A stretch of 64,000 bases of DNA. Origin: Marasmius tenuissimus (Eukaryota > Basidiomycota > Agaricomycetes > Agaricales > Marasmiaceae). The notes beneath the pieces are model-generated. The model was not told the origin of the DNA, did no database searches, and worked only from the letters and a program-made list of their open reading frames with translations. Location: positions 1,240,001 through 1,304,000 of the forward strand of contig JAQOTA010000015.1 of NCBI GenBank assembly GCA_029532415.1, given 5' to 3'. Both the position numbers and the translations under genes were made by a program. Positions 47,236 to 59,458 of this stretch are shown piece after piece. Every line of letters starts with the position of its first letter. Position 1 is the first letter of the stretch.

Positions 47236-48384
47236 GTTCGGGTTGACTGAGTGGGTGAGAGGGGGTGTAGTAGTGTGTTGGGTACGGGTGTAGTCGTCGG
47301 ATGAGGAGATGGGTGAACGAATGAGCAGACGGTAAACCAAGCAGTTATTATAGTGAAATCACCGTCGTGATTGTGGCTGAGAAGGGGCAACAATAGATAT
47401 CAGCCAACAATGGCCGGTGGTGATTCGTGAACGAAACCGGTGAAATGTGGCACGCGTGCTACAAAAAGGGAAGAATGGTAGCTGTGGCCTTTGGAGCTCA
47501 TTTCAACTTCCTTGAAATCAGCAAGCCCTCGCTCCACTACAGCTCCCGACACGTCCTCATCGAGCATCCTTCAGGATAGTTGCTGCGGATCCTACCTCAG
47601 CGGTACATTTCAAGAGAACATAACGTTCAAAAAGGCGACGGATCGAATTTGTCGATTTCGATGCTTTTCAGATCATCATGCCAGTGGCTGAGGTACGAGC
47701 GGAAAGATGGATGATGGTTGGTAAGAGATGTCGCTGATTACTGTAAAGCAAGGATCGATATCCCCGTCTACCGTCTGGTTCTCCATCAAAAACATGCGGC
47801 CAAGAACCTACCCGTGGCGACTCTACAGTAGCATTGGTAGAGTCCAAAGTCACTGAATAGGAGAAGGCTAAAAAGACCAATTCAGAGAGGAGACTCCGGC
47901 CGTGAAGATTGTGGATAAGCGGATGATTGACAGCGGCCAGCGACAATTCGGAGTATCATAATGAGCCAAAAACGTAGAGTCTGATATAGGGTCTCACATG
48001 CAGAATTTGTCGTGGGCGACTCGAGGTGCCGAACTGGTGCCAACTTGAACCTTTAGGTGTCGAACCATTGTACCCTCAGCCAGCCCGATTCTGGTTGTCG
48101 GACGCGAGGTCACTGTCTTTCTTGTAAAATAGGACGGAGTAGCTCATCTTTGCTGGCTCTTCTAAGGGGGCGTCATCGAAGTTTGAAGTCTGGCAACCTG
48201 GTCGTGAAAGGCATAGCATTCGTAGCACCATAACGAGCGGTACAAATACAGCAATAAGCTAACCAATGACACACCCGGAGTCAGGTATAGATACACCTGT
48301 GTACGGAAAGGAAAGCTCAGTGTCATCATCCCGACCGCAGAGACTCGGAGAAGGGCACGCACATATCATAAGGTAAACCATAAA
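47236..48384. other. Spacer between the two basic orphan genes
   Basis: About 1.15 kb without a gene. Its right part (about 48130-48384) resembles the 3' flank of copy A (about 46380-46733), as expected for a tandem duplication. Confidence 0.5.
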
Positions 48385-48923
48385 TCATACGTTCATCCCG
48401 CCCGAATCTACGTTGGGGACGCTCACAACCTCATCCGCCTGAACCCTCTCCCTCGGATGACTTACAAGCACGAAACCGGGAGGTATGAACGAGAATCGTT
48501 GGGACTTGCGAGGACGGGGGCTCTTGTTCATGCGTTTCCATGTTAGGACGAAGCATCTCCTGAAGCTGCGGTTCCGGCTTTTGGTTGAGCGCGGTGGCTG
48601 CGCGAGGGATTGGTCGTCAGAAGCCGCGGCATTGGCACCAGCGCTTGTGCTAGTAGTACTGGTACTGGAAGCAATAGCTGTGTTTGTTGCCTTGGAACGA
48701 CGTAGGACGCGACGGCTTGATAAGGACAGTGTTCAATCAGAGTTAGTATGGGTTGATGCATAGACTAGTAAAAATGAACTCACCCGCGTCGGGAACGTGT
48801 CCAGCCAGACTTCGTGGACCTAGTAGTACTAGATCCTGCGCCCGCGCTGGTCTGGTCTTTAGGCATGGTCGACAACATCGGCCGAGGCGAAAGAATGCGG
48901 AGGGAGATGCAAAACATAACCAT
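48385..48923 (-). CDS. Small basic orphan protein, tandem copy B
   Basis: Seen: exons 48784-48923 and 48385-48715 with a 68-nt intron join to 156 residues. The N-terminus MVMFCISLRILSPRPMLS parallels copy A. Then come a TSAGAGSSTTRSTKSG linker, RRVLRRSKATNTAIASS, and the block RCFVLTWKRMNKSPRPRKSQRFSFIPPGFVLVSHPRE. The C-terminus extends further than copy A (VQADEVVSVPNVDSGGMNV). The 3' flanks of the two copies also resemble each other (GGTCGTGAA-GGCATAGC-TTCG), so a unit of about 1.65 kb was duplicated. The linker has diverged while the last 40 residues are kept, which suggests selection on that block. No family recognised. Confidence 0.65.
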
Positions 48924-49434
48924 ATTCAGGTCAACTGATTGGGAATGGGGGTAGGGCGCAGAGGTTGTCGAGGTCAAGCCACAAGTCGAACGAGGGCAGA
49001 GATGAGTGATCGAATGGCCAGACCAAGCTGCTTTTATAGCACCGGGAGCATGTGTCCGGGAAAGGACAACAATGTACACCAATCTACAATGGTCAGTGGT
49101 GAATGTGGCACAGACGCCACAACAAAGGGTGGACCGTGGTACTTAGCTGTGGCCATTGCACATAGATCCCTATCGTGGTTGACTTCGAGGGTGGCAGTGA
49201 ACTCGTCTCGTTCCCCAATTTGAGCTGTTACAGTAGAGATCCCGGCGTAGCGTGAGCCTGAGTGTCAAGGGAGTACGGGAGTCCCCAAGTTGAAGGACAA
49301 AAAAGCGTCGAAACCCGGTCAGCTCGGAAACCGCTTTAGCGTTTGCTAGACTGCGCCCAAGTGCTGTTTCATGCATATCTTACATTCCTTTCCAGATCCC
49401 AAAAGATGAGCCCGACTACATGTAGATACACCGA

Positions 49435-50608
49435 TCATAACTCATCGTGATGATCCTCTTCCGATGTAGACTTCTTAGCTTTCTTCTCTTTCTTCGCTTT
49501 CTTTCCCTTCTTCTCTACCTTCTCGTCCTCGGAGCCAACCAACTCGTTGAAAAACGCCGTCAGCGGCTCGAATTTAGTTTTGCCTGTAGTTATGAAATGT
49601 GGTTAACGGGGCGGCCGACGACATATTGAGGCACTCGATACTCACCCTCATATCTAGTCGGGCTCGTTTCGCCGGGTTGGTATACCAGAACCTTCGTTCC
49701 ATCGCTTCCTTCTACACCCAACAATTTCGCTGCCGACTTCCCGTCCTCATCTTTGTGTATCGCTAGCTCAATTTGACTTTGGTATTTGTTTGAAAGAACT
49801 TTCCACAACAGCGGAACCTTCTTTTCCTTCGTCAGGAGAAGAGCCCGCGGCTTCGAGGATTTTGATGTCTAGCAAGGAGATGTAGATGTCAGTTCGCGAT
49901 GGCATCACAGAGAGTTTCGCGTACCTTGTCAACCCAAGCTTCGATATCGTCTAACGAGCTGAGTTTCTTGTTGTTCGCTTGGGGAACTCGTAATGAAACA
50001 TATTTGACGAAGGCACCGGCGGTACGTTCTCCTTGATAGGTCATTGGCGCCTGGTCCTTGCCGCGAGGGAATACCTGAGGAATGGTCAGACGAGATTGAT
50101 GATACATAGATGGTATGGACGAACCTTCACTGTAGGGAATCCTTGTACACCCTGATGAAGTACCGTGTTAGGCAAAGAAGTGGCTCGGAAGTTTTGCCAC
50201 GAACCTGCTCGGCACATAATGGCTTATTCTTGTCATCATCGCAATCGACAGCGTAGAAAGGTATGAGCGGAGACATATTCTTCGCAGCCTTGCTGTACTC
50301 AGGAGTCATTCGTTGACAGTGCTGAGGGTGAATGAAGGTTTTGGGAATGGATATCGGTTATGAGATCCATCGAGACTTACCCCACACCATGGGGCGACAA
50401 ATGCTACCATGCTGGTCTCCTATACAAGCCGTCGCCAGTCAGTCATGGAACAAGATTAAGAATTCGGGCATCGTACATTAGCCTTCATCGCTTTCCTAAA
50501 TGCCGGTTGATCTAGCATCGTAACTCCAGAGTTTTTGGCGAAGATAGCCGCCGAGACCAATGATGGGCCTAGTGTAAGAGCAGCAGAGAGCAGTGAAAGT
50601 GAGAGCAT
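49435..50608 (-). CDS. ER protein disulfide isomerase-related protein (HDEL)
   Basis: Seen: starts at Met 50608 with a signal peptide (LSLSLLSAALTLGPSLVSA). A thioredoxin domain follows with FVAPWCGHCQRMTPEYSK, where the CGHC active site is split by an intron between Gly and His, then YAVDCDDDKNKPLCAEQ and FPTVKVFPRGK. A second, CxxC-less thioredoxin-like half carries LLLTKEKKVPLLWKVLSNKY. A Lys-rich tail (KGKKAKKEKKAKK) precedes the final EEDHHDEL, a fungal ER retrieval signal. Known: such proteins form and reshuffle disulfides in the ER lumen; one CGHC domain plus an HDEL end resembles yeast Mpd1-type proteins. About seven exons. It faces away from the importin gene across 1 kb. Confidence 0.9.
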
Positions 50609-51613
50609 GGCTGAGATCCGAGCTCGAAGGCGACGTCAAAGTTGAGAGGAAAGAGGGGAAAGTTAAAATGTCCCGAGCGCGCAAGGACACGTTATAAATC
50701 TGACGTGGAGGTGAGTCGGTGCCACGTGGTTCACCTGCACATCGTGAATTGTATAATCTTCTTCTGTGCTCCGTTCTGAGATCGGTCTTCGCGTTCTGTT
50801 GGGATCTGAGGCTGGGTCGAGGACGAGTTGGAGGAGAAATGCGAGAAGACACGAGAGAAACGCGAATTGTAACCCTCACGTGCAAATTGCCAGCGTGACA
50901 GACGCGCCCATTACCGTGTACACCTGTCCAACCTCGGTCTACAGTCCCAGTCTCTGAAAATAAGTCCACATGTCCTGCCCAGCTCTTCAGAGCACGATAG
51001 GAAATGATAAGGATACTCTCAGTTAATTTTGAAGTCTGGATAACGATAGAACTTCTCTTCACTCTGCATTGTCATGCAAGGCTTATCGTGGCCACTGCCA
51101 GTATTGATCGACATCGATCCGTTCTTCCTGCCGAAGGCCGTGTTTTCTTCGGTTATGCGGTCCTTGCTTTGAACGTGCGCGCTGCGCCTCTCGTCGCGCT
51201 GAAGGTAAACCCACGTTATCGAAGCTAGGGAAGCTGAGAATGTGTAGCGGGCCCGGGTCCGTTATCTGTCATGACTCCCTGTGTGGCGGCAGAGTTTGAC
51301 GTGACTTCATAGGAAGGGCGACCTGCAGACCAAATATTTCTGCAGTAGTACTGTTACCTCGCGATATGATATGGCCTGAAGCGTGCTAGTGGCAAGCCAG
51401 ATTACAATCCATCGGCTAACCGCCATTGGACCTGACCGGAAATTGAGTTGCGGCAGGCAAAATTTGTAGCGTGACATTTCAAACTCCGACAAAATTCGAC
51501 AAAATTTTGATCGGCTCTATGCCCACAAAACTTTTTTCAATCTCTCCTCCATACCGCCATCCCCCCTTCCCTCCTACTCATCTCTTTCTGGTCTTTCGTT
51601 CACGATTTGAAAA
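50609..51613. promoter_or_regulatory. Divergent intergenic region between the PDI and importin genes
   Basis: About 1 kb separates the two start codons. The last 80 bp before the importin start are pyrimidine-rich (TTTTTTCAATCTCTCC...), a usual fungal promoter feature. Short frames here are not supported as genes. Confidence 0.4.
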
Positions 51614-54600
51614 ATGGATGTAAGCTCGAGATTCTCATATCTGTTCGATCAGTCTTCTGAAGGATCTGCATCTACAGCCCAACTTCGTCCAAGGACTGCA
51701 CAACCTTCTCGTTCAGACCACTTCTAATGATACCAACCAACTCAAAGCTGTAGGGTCTTATACTATCTATACATATGGCCCAATGATCTGATCGCGTCTC
51801 CGATCTTCCCAATCTTCTCTTCAAGGCTACGTCTACTTTGAATCAAGAATACTACAAAAATCCGGCATGCATTTCTGCGCTCGCCAGTATCATAACCAGC
51901 TCACCAGAGCAAGCAGTGAGTACTCATTTTGGCTTTCAGCAACCCGATCTCTCATTTTAAATGTCTACGACTCTCACAGATTCGACAACTTGCTGCTGTG
52001 GAGATGAGAAAACGCGTTTCCTATCACAGTGGTACCCTTTGGACTACTTTACCACAGGACGAACGTGAACAGATCAAGGGCAAGTTCCCAGGTCTGATCC
52101 TCAATGAATCCAGGTGCGTTGTTGTGCGTCGGTACCGTGATCTAGGTTCTGACTCCTCCCAAGCAATTTGGTTCGCCATTCTGCTGCCCGGGTGGTTGCT
52201 GCGATCGCCGCTATCGAGCTCCCCGCAGGAACATGGAACGACCTTCTTCCCTTCCTTCAGCAGACTTCCTCCTCCTCCAATGCCTCGCATCGTGAAGTTG
52301 GCGTTTACATGCTGTATACATCCCTCGAGAATATTGTTGAAGGCTTCCAAGATCACCTCCCTTCACTTTTCCAGCTCTTCTCTCAGACGTTGAACGATCC
52401 CGAGAGCACTGAGGTCAGGATAACGACCGTCAAGTGAGTGAACCCATGGGATGGGAAGGTATTACATAGTGACTGATCGAGCTTTTGATTAGGGCAATGG
52501 GTGTCATTGCTCAATTCATTGATAGTGATGACAAGAACTACCTTGTTTGTCATCTCTTTTCTTCGCGTAATTGTCTGGTCCCACGCACTGACGTTGTTAC
52601 TCACGACAGGCCCAATTCCAAAGTTTGCTTCCGGCAATGATCCAGGTTATCGGTCAGACCGTTGAGACTGGAAACGAAGCCGGTGCTCGTCAACTATTCG
52701 ATGTCCTCGAGACCCTCCTCATTCTCGTAAGTTCAAGTTTATGTAGACTCGCTGCTCTTTCGACCAACGATGCGTTGCAGGAGGTACCCATCCTTAGCAA
52801 GAACATCCCCGATCTCGTCGAGTTCCTTCTCCGATGCGGTGGAAACAGAGCTTATGACACCGAGTTGCGGGTTCTCGCTCTCAACGCCTTGAACTGGACC
52901 GTTCAATAGTGAGTTTGGTCATTTGCATTTCAACAGCGTCTTATTCCTCCGGCATAGCAAAAAATCAAAGCTTCAAAGCGCGAACCTTGCTCCTAAGATG
53001 CTGGAGCTCCTCATGCCTGTCACCACTGAGGAGGAGCCCGAAGACATTGACGAGGATGCCCCGTCACGCGTAAGCGCCCATCTGTTCATTGAATTCTTTC
53101 ATCACTTACGTATCTATCCTCGTAGTCTGCGTTGCGTATCATTGACGGTCTCTCGACCAACCTACCTCCTGGTCAAGTCTTCCCAGCCCTCCGCAACCTC
53201 ATTCTCCAATACTTCTCGAGCCAGGATCCCGCACAACGTCGTGGAGCGATGCTCTCTTTGGGTATTGCTGTTGAGGGCTGCAGCGAGTACATGACACCGC
53301 TTATGGGAGAAGTCTGGCCGGTTGTCGAGGCTGGCTTGCAAGACGGCAATGCCACTGTACGCAAGGCTACGTGCGTTGCTGTCAGCTGCTTCTGTGAGTG
53401 GTTGGAGGAGGATTGTGTCTCGAAGCACGCCGTTCTGGTTCCCGTATGTCTCCATTTTGATCTTCGCTGCCGTTACTTTTTCTGAAGGTGGTTACATATA
53501 GGCTATCATGAACCTGATCAACGACCCCGAGACCCAACGCTCCGCTTGCACTGCACTCGACGCCCTTCTCGAGATCCTTCACGATGTCATCGACCAGTAC
53601 CTCTCGCTCATCATGGAACGTCTCTCTGGTCTTCTCGAAACCGCTCCCCTCCCCGTCAAGTCTGTTGTCACTGGTGCGATTGGCAGCGCTGCTCACGCCT
53701 CCAAAGAGAACTTCACTCCTTACTTCACTCCTACGATGGAGCGTCTCCAGCACTTCCTCGTTCTCAAGGGTGAGGGTGAGGAGATTGAACTTAGAGGTAT
53801 TACCATGGACGCCGTCGGTACCTTCGCTGAGGCTGTTGGCAAGGACTTGTTCAGGCCCTACTTTGCTACGATGATGACGCAGGCGTTCGAGGGCATCGAG
53901 ATGGGTAGCGCGCGGCTGAGGGAGTGCAGCTTCCTCTTCTTCGGCGTGATGGCCCGTGTCTTCGGTGAAGAGTTTGCTGGCTACTTGCCGCGAGTCGTTC
54001 CTCCTCTCCTGCAAAGTTGCAAACAGAGCGAGGGCGGTGATGAGCGTAAGTGACACGTTCCCCCAAAGCTCCTTGATCGGTGCTGACTGATCTCCCCCCC
54101 TTTAGTCGCCGTTTCAATCGAGGCATCTGCCGCGTTCAACTCTGGAAACACTGCTTCTAATGCTATCGACGTCTCTGGTGAGACGGACGTCAATGGCATG
54201 CCCACGGCTGAGCTGGAGGACATCGATGTCGACAAGCTCATGGATGTCAACAGCGCCATTGCGGTTGAGAAAGAGATCGCCGCGGACACCATCGGAACGC
54301 TCTTCTCCGCGACTCATGGCCACTTCTTGCCGTTTGTTGAGCAGAGCACTTTGGAGTTGGTTCAGCTACTCCTTCACTACTACGAGGGTATCAGGAAGAG
54401 CGCCTTGGACTCCCTGTTGGAGATCGTCAGGACCTTCTATGACTTGAGCAACCCCCCGGAATGGCAGCCGGGCATGACCCCTGTAGGTGTTCTCTTCGCT
54501 CTTGGTTTACGCATTGCGGAGACTGACCGTCTACGATAGGCTGTTCCTTTGCAGAACAACGTCAAAGAGCTCATTGGACACATTCTCCCGGCTTTGCTGG

Positions 54601-55850
54601 AGATGTACGAGACCGAGGATAACAAGTGAGTGTTTGATTCCTTCTCATTATTTCGTGACATCGCGTACATTTTAGGATGAAAGATTAACTCAGCTCACTT
54701 CGACGCCAAAGGCGAATGAGACTATTCATTTTTATTACACTGATCAATTCTCTATTTTCAATAATCGTCCTAGAATACTCATGCCTTGAATACTTAGGTC
54801 TGTCGTATCTTCGCTTTGCGTGAGCCTTGCCGAGACCATCAACAAGGTTGGCCCTGGTTTCGTCGATGGACGTGAGTGTCCGGGTGTCCGGTTCCATAAG
54901 GCGCTTATGTCTAATCTTCACTCGCAGAGCTCGAGCCATTGTGCACTATCGCTATTCAGATCCTTGAGCAGAAGGCCTTCTGTCAACAAGATCCTGACCA
55001 AGACGAAGAAGAGGAGGCCCCCGAGGACCAGGCCGAGTACGACTCCGTCCTCATCTCCTCTGCTGGTGACCTTGTCGCTGCCCTCGCTAACGCTTTGGGA
55101 GCCGACTTCGTTCCTGCCTTCAACCGATTCTACCCTCTCATCGCCAAGTTCTACGTAAGTCCATGTGGCGTTAATATGGGGCCTTCTTGATGACTGACCC
55201 TCTTACAGAAAAAGTCGCGTTCGCTAAGCGACCGCTCCTCCGCCATCGGATGCTTGGCCGAGATCATTACAGGGATGAAGAGCGCCATTACCCCGCACAC
55301 CGAACCCCTCCTCGAGTTGTTCTACAAGGCGCTCAGCGACCCCGACGCTGAGGTTCTGAGTAACGCCGCATTCGCCGTCGGTCTGCTTGTTGAGCACTCC
55401 ACCGTCGATCTCTCGCCACAATATCTCCACCTCCTCGCTGCCCTCCGCCCTCTCTTTGTCGTTACCCCCGATAGTCCCTCCGCCCGCCTGAACGCCAAGG
55501 ACAACGCAACAGGTGCTGTGGCCCGCCTTATCCTCAAGAACACCTCCGCTGTTCCGTTGGACCAGGTCCTACCCGTTCTCTTGGAGGCTCTTCCTCTCAA
55601 GAACGACTACCTCGAGAATCGGCCCGTCTTCCGCGCTATCTTCCACCTGACAAGAACAAATGGTGCTGCTCTCGGGCCGTATATGGACAGGTTATTGCAA
55701 GTCTTTGCACATGTCCTCGACCCTAATGGTCCTGATCAAACCGGCGATGAAATCAGGGCGGAGCTGATACAACTGATTGGTGCATTGAACGCGGAGGATC
55801 CTGCGAAGATTCAGGCCGCTGGATTGGCACCATATGTTCCAGGTCAATAG
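51614..55850 (+). CDS. Karyopherin beta, Kap123/importin-4 type
   Basis: Seen: the first coding exon is just ATG GAT, followed by about 13 more exons to the stop at 55848. The start reads MDPNFVQGLHNLLVQTTS, then an importin-N region (NQEYYKNPACISALASIITSS, IRQLAAVEMRKRV). HEAT repeats follow throughout, including LVRHSAARVVAAIAAIEL, RRGAMLSLGIAVEGCSEYM and RLRECSFLFFGVMARVFGEEFAGYLPRV. An acidic loop lies at DEEEEAPEDQAEYD and the end reads KIQAAGLAPYVPGQ. About 1,080-1,100 residues, normal for the family. Known: Kap123/IPO4 imports ribosomal proteins and histones H3/H4 through nuclear pores; cargo choice here is inferred from family. One intron (about 54627-54797, about 170 nt) is three times the local average. 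No frame breaks seen. Confidence 0.92.
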
Positions 55851-57008
55851 TCGTGGTTAGACGATGGTGATGTATGCGTTTGCTGTATCTTCGTTCTTAA
55901 TTTCCACTTCTACGACTTTATGAAACGAGTGTTTCCCTCTTCCCATGGAACCCTACACAATCACTCTTGCGATGCTTTCATGATATCTACTACCACTCCT
56001 CTACTCTATTCGTACTTGTTGTTTTTTTCCTCTGTTTTTGATTTAGAATACCTCTTGTACAAGGGAATAATTTCGGTAAGATAGAAGAATTAACGACCGA
56101 AGTTGAAAGGTTCAGAAGTCGAAATCTGAAAACAATTGGTCGAACGTACGTGCTACGACTCGCGTACTCAGACTGGGCGACGATGTAGTCAGCAGGTTCG
56201 CTCTCTTGTCTTGTCTCTCATCGGTCGAATATTGAGATTCTCCTCAGAAACCCCGCGGACTCCCATTTGGAGGTGGCCCGAGGGGCGCGAGGGCGGCTAC
56301 TTGATCATCTGAATCTAGACAAAAGATCCTAAAAAGACCCTGGGGCCTAGGATGACCCTAAGCAGCCACAGTAAGTACTCGAATTTGAGATTGCTTCAAT
56401 CTCCAGGGTTTTCTCGACCATGTCGCCTACTGATGGGCTTCGGCAGAAAGTGACCAGGTACGATAGGAGATAGAGCAAGATGAACACCGCCTGCTAGAGC
56501 CTCTTGCAAATAGGAACACTCAGCAACACACTGACAAGTTTAGCCTTTCAATGGGCCTGTCTTTCCTCCCCTGTTCCCGCCGGAGGGCCCTTTCGGAACT
56601 TGATCGCCACACCCAGGCGCCTTTTTCATCCCGACGAGCGTCTCGAGAGCTTCTCAATTTGACGCCAATGGGTCCTCGTTTGCTGGTCAACGATGTCGTA
56701 GGATGTGTCGTCTTTCCCTGCGCCTGCGGAGCCGCTCAGGGCTTCAATTAGGCTTCATTCTAACTCAGGTCGTCAGGTGCATTGATTGCACCGGACCCTG
56801 TCTTGGACGTCCCTACTAATCTGGATCTTGTTTAGACAATGTCTCAGACTAATTTGTCCATGACATGCCCCAGATTTTTATACCCCTCTGCGCTGTAAAA
56901 CGTTTTGCGTCTCGCACCATTCTTCCATGCGTCTCCAGCTCTAGACTTCCCACTTCATGCTTTTGCCTCGCGCAGAAGACGCTGGAAGTGTCCTCAAGTC
57001 CTCCAGTC
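55851..57008. other. Intergenic stretch upstream of the receptor gene
   Basis: The first 200 bp are T/C-rich and AT-rich, fitting the importin 3' end. The rest holds only short frames (for example plus 56551-56751) without family resemblance. The receptor promoter should lie in the last few hundred bp; no clear TATA box. Confidence 0.4.
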
Positions 57009-58804
57009 ATGATGTGAGAGTCAGGTAGGCTCCCCACCTATCATTACGGTAGTAGCCCACTGACCTCCCTTCGCTCAGGGACCTGATCTATTATCCCTTC
57101 GCCTATCTGTCCATCTCCCTCTGTTCTACCGCCTTGCTCGTCATTGCTATCCTCTTCATCCACCCCGTGTCCCGACCTACACTTGACCGAGTCAGTTTCC
57201 GTATGCTGGTCTATGCACTCTGCGGAACGTAAGATTTCCGAGTATTCACTCAAATCCGGGAGTACTCATTGCGTGGTTCAGTCTTGCAGACAGTTCAACA
57301 ATCCCCGTCTCACGCAATTATGCAAGTTATAAAGTGTGCCCTATCGTTGGCTCGGTATCTATCGTGAGTCTCTTCGGCAAGTCTTCGCAGGAATAGCTCA
57401 TAGTCTCCTTTTAGTTCGGCTCGCATGTGTCCTCTTTTCTCTTTTTCTGCATTGGCCTCAATCTGCAGTGAGTGATAAAGCCATGGTTTGTCACCGCTGA
57501 TATGATCGAGACCCCTTAGGTTGGTCATGATACATGCCGTCGATGGACAAAAGGTCGAGAAGTATTATCTCGGTGGGAGCTTGACGTTGGCGTTGATACT
57601 AGGGATATCAACCTTCGTTAGCAAGCTCTGGACGTATGTGTTCGGCTCACCGGATCTTCAATCTGAGTCGTGGCTCCTAACGAGACTTCCCTCGATAGAT
57701 ATAGTCCTGCGCTTCATACGTGCTGGGTGCACAGCTCCAATCCCACCAAGCAAATAGCATGGCAGGTATGTTTCTGCTGGAGATTCGATGGTCAATAATG
57801 GTGCGCTCAACGCTCAACTTCTCGCCAGGTTGCAAATCAGCACTTCTGGAACTTCCTCGTCATGCTTGGCGAGCTCGTCGCGTTTATTTCGGTCCTCGTG
57901 TATATGAGTCGTCTCAAGGTCGGTCTTCTTTGAGCAGCCCTCTAGTCAGATCACCCCTTGACTCGACGTCCATTTGTAGGTCTTCGATGCTGGACCCGCA
58001 CGAGGGGGTCAAACCCAAAATAATGATCACCCAGAGCTCTCAGCCTCACGTCAGTATCCGAAACCAAGGGGACCGAGGCAATATCGAAGCATTGTGTTGC
58101 GGATTGCTTTCTATCCTTTGCTGTCTCTTACAACACTGGGAGTTGTATCCATTGGGAACGTGTACTTGGCCAGTAGAGGATTAAAAAGTCACGCAGTGAG
58201 TAACATATCAAACGGTCTAGTTGCGCTCTGACACCAAACGTTCAGGACTCGAGAGTCTTAGCCAGTCAGTACTTTAGTACTTTTCAACGAGGGCGTAATG
58301 AGAACACTGACCTCTCGCCTTTTATAGTTCGTGCTGTTCAAGCGTCTCGCGGCACCCTGTATACCTTGGTCGCTTGTTTGGATCCCGTGAGTCAGTCGGG
58401 TTACCTTCCTCGCCCACGTGCTAATGTGTGCTCAGTCGCTGTGGAGGGCCTTCAGGTCACTTTATCAACACTACAGATCGACGAGAGCTCGCTCAAGATC
58501 TAGCGCTGCTTCAGGCAGTGGCAACACCTGGGAGAATTTGCCCAATCTACAGCAGCTCGTTGAATTAGGTGATATAGATTCGGCCCACCGAAATGAAGAC
58601 TCGCCTACTTTTTCCGCCGGAAAGAGCCCCTCTGGCTTCGACCAATCTCACACCAGCTTTACGCTGCCCGAGCGACCCGAGGAAGCCGTTATCGTTGGGC
58701 ATCCGAGACCAGAGCATCTGACGGAAGAGGATTCTAGACGGCGAGACGGCGGGGACCGTCACTCAAGCTGGGGATGCTCGGAATCCCTTGAGAAAAAACT
58801 TTGA
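57009..58804 (+). CDS. Seven-helix receptor-like protein, fungal cAMP-receptor/Git3-like GPCR class
   Basis: Seen only after splicing: exons 57009-57013, 57079-57228, 57282-57354, 57415-57467, 57520-57633, 57699-57765, 57829-57918, 57980-58195, 58246-58264, 58328-58386 and 58436-58804 sum to 1,215 nt, 404 residues, with every phase closing. Seven hydrophobic segments are visible: AYLSISLCSTALLVIAILFI; VSFRMLVYALCG; VCPIVGSFGSHVSSFLFFFCIGLNL; YYLGGSLTLALILGISTFV; WNFLVMLGELVAFISVLVYM; IVLRIAFYPLLSLTTLGVVSI; and GTLYTLVACLDP. LQLVMIHAVDGQKVEKYY after helix 3 and a Cys pair (VCPIV, HTCWVH) suit this receptor class. A Ser/Glu-rich tail of about 115 residues follows. Known: such receptors signal through heterotrimeric G proteins at the plasma membrane. 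The ligand is unknown. The first exon (Met-Met) and the 19-nt exon are the least certain parts. Confidence 0.75.
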
Positions 58805-59458
58805 GTTGTTGATATGGGATTCGCACTGCGGCCTAGACCTTTTCTCTTGTACGGAACTAGTACATGGAGCATAGATGGACGTGGCGTGCTGGCAAGGAGT
58901 GCTACCAGTGAACGTGAAAGATAGTCAGACAGGGTTGGAATTAGCTAAAGAGCGAGTAGGGTATTCAATGATTTGAAATATGTTCGCACTTCTCATTGCT
59001 GGAAGAAGGAGTCATCATAGGACCACGGAACACCTCGCGAATATGTTCGTTACTATAGCTGAGGATGCGCAGGCGCGCTTAAAAGCCCAATTAGGGACCT
59101 TGGGTAAAGTTACGTCACCAGCTTCAAGCAACTTATCCCGACACCACCACCACCGGACAGCTTCAGCCAACGCCTACCTCCTCAAGGTTGAACGTTGACA
59201 GGTTTGGGCACCATTTCTTGCATTCACTGCCCCAATCAATTCCCTAAACCTGCTTTCACACGAGCAGTATGCACACACTCCCGGATGATGGCGGCTGGCC
59301 GGTGCGACCTCGGACTCACTCCATGGTCATATGGGGGTCTCATTCTCAGTTAGCGAATTCGTACCTCACGAGCACTTCGAACGCATGAACATAAATAATG
59401 AATGCTCCTCAATATAACGTACGGTTGACAACCCTTTATTGTTTGACGTCTCTACGAT

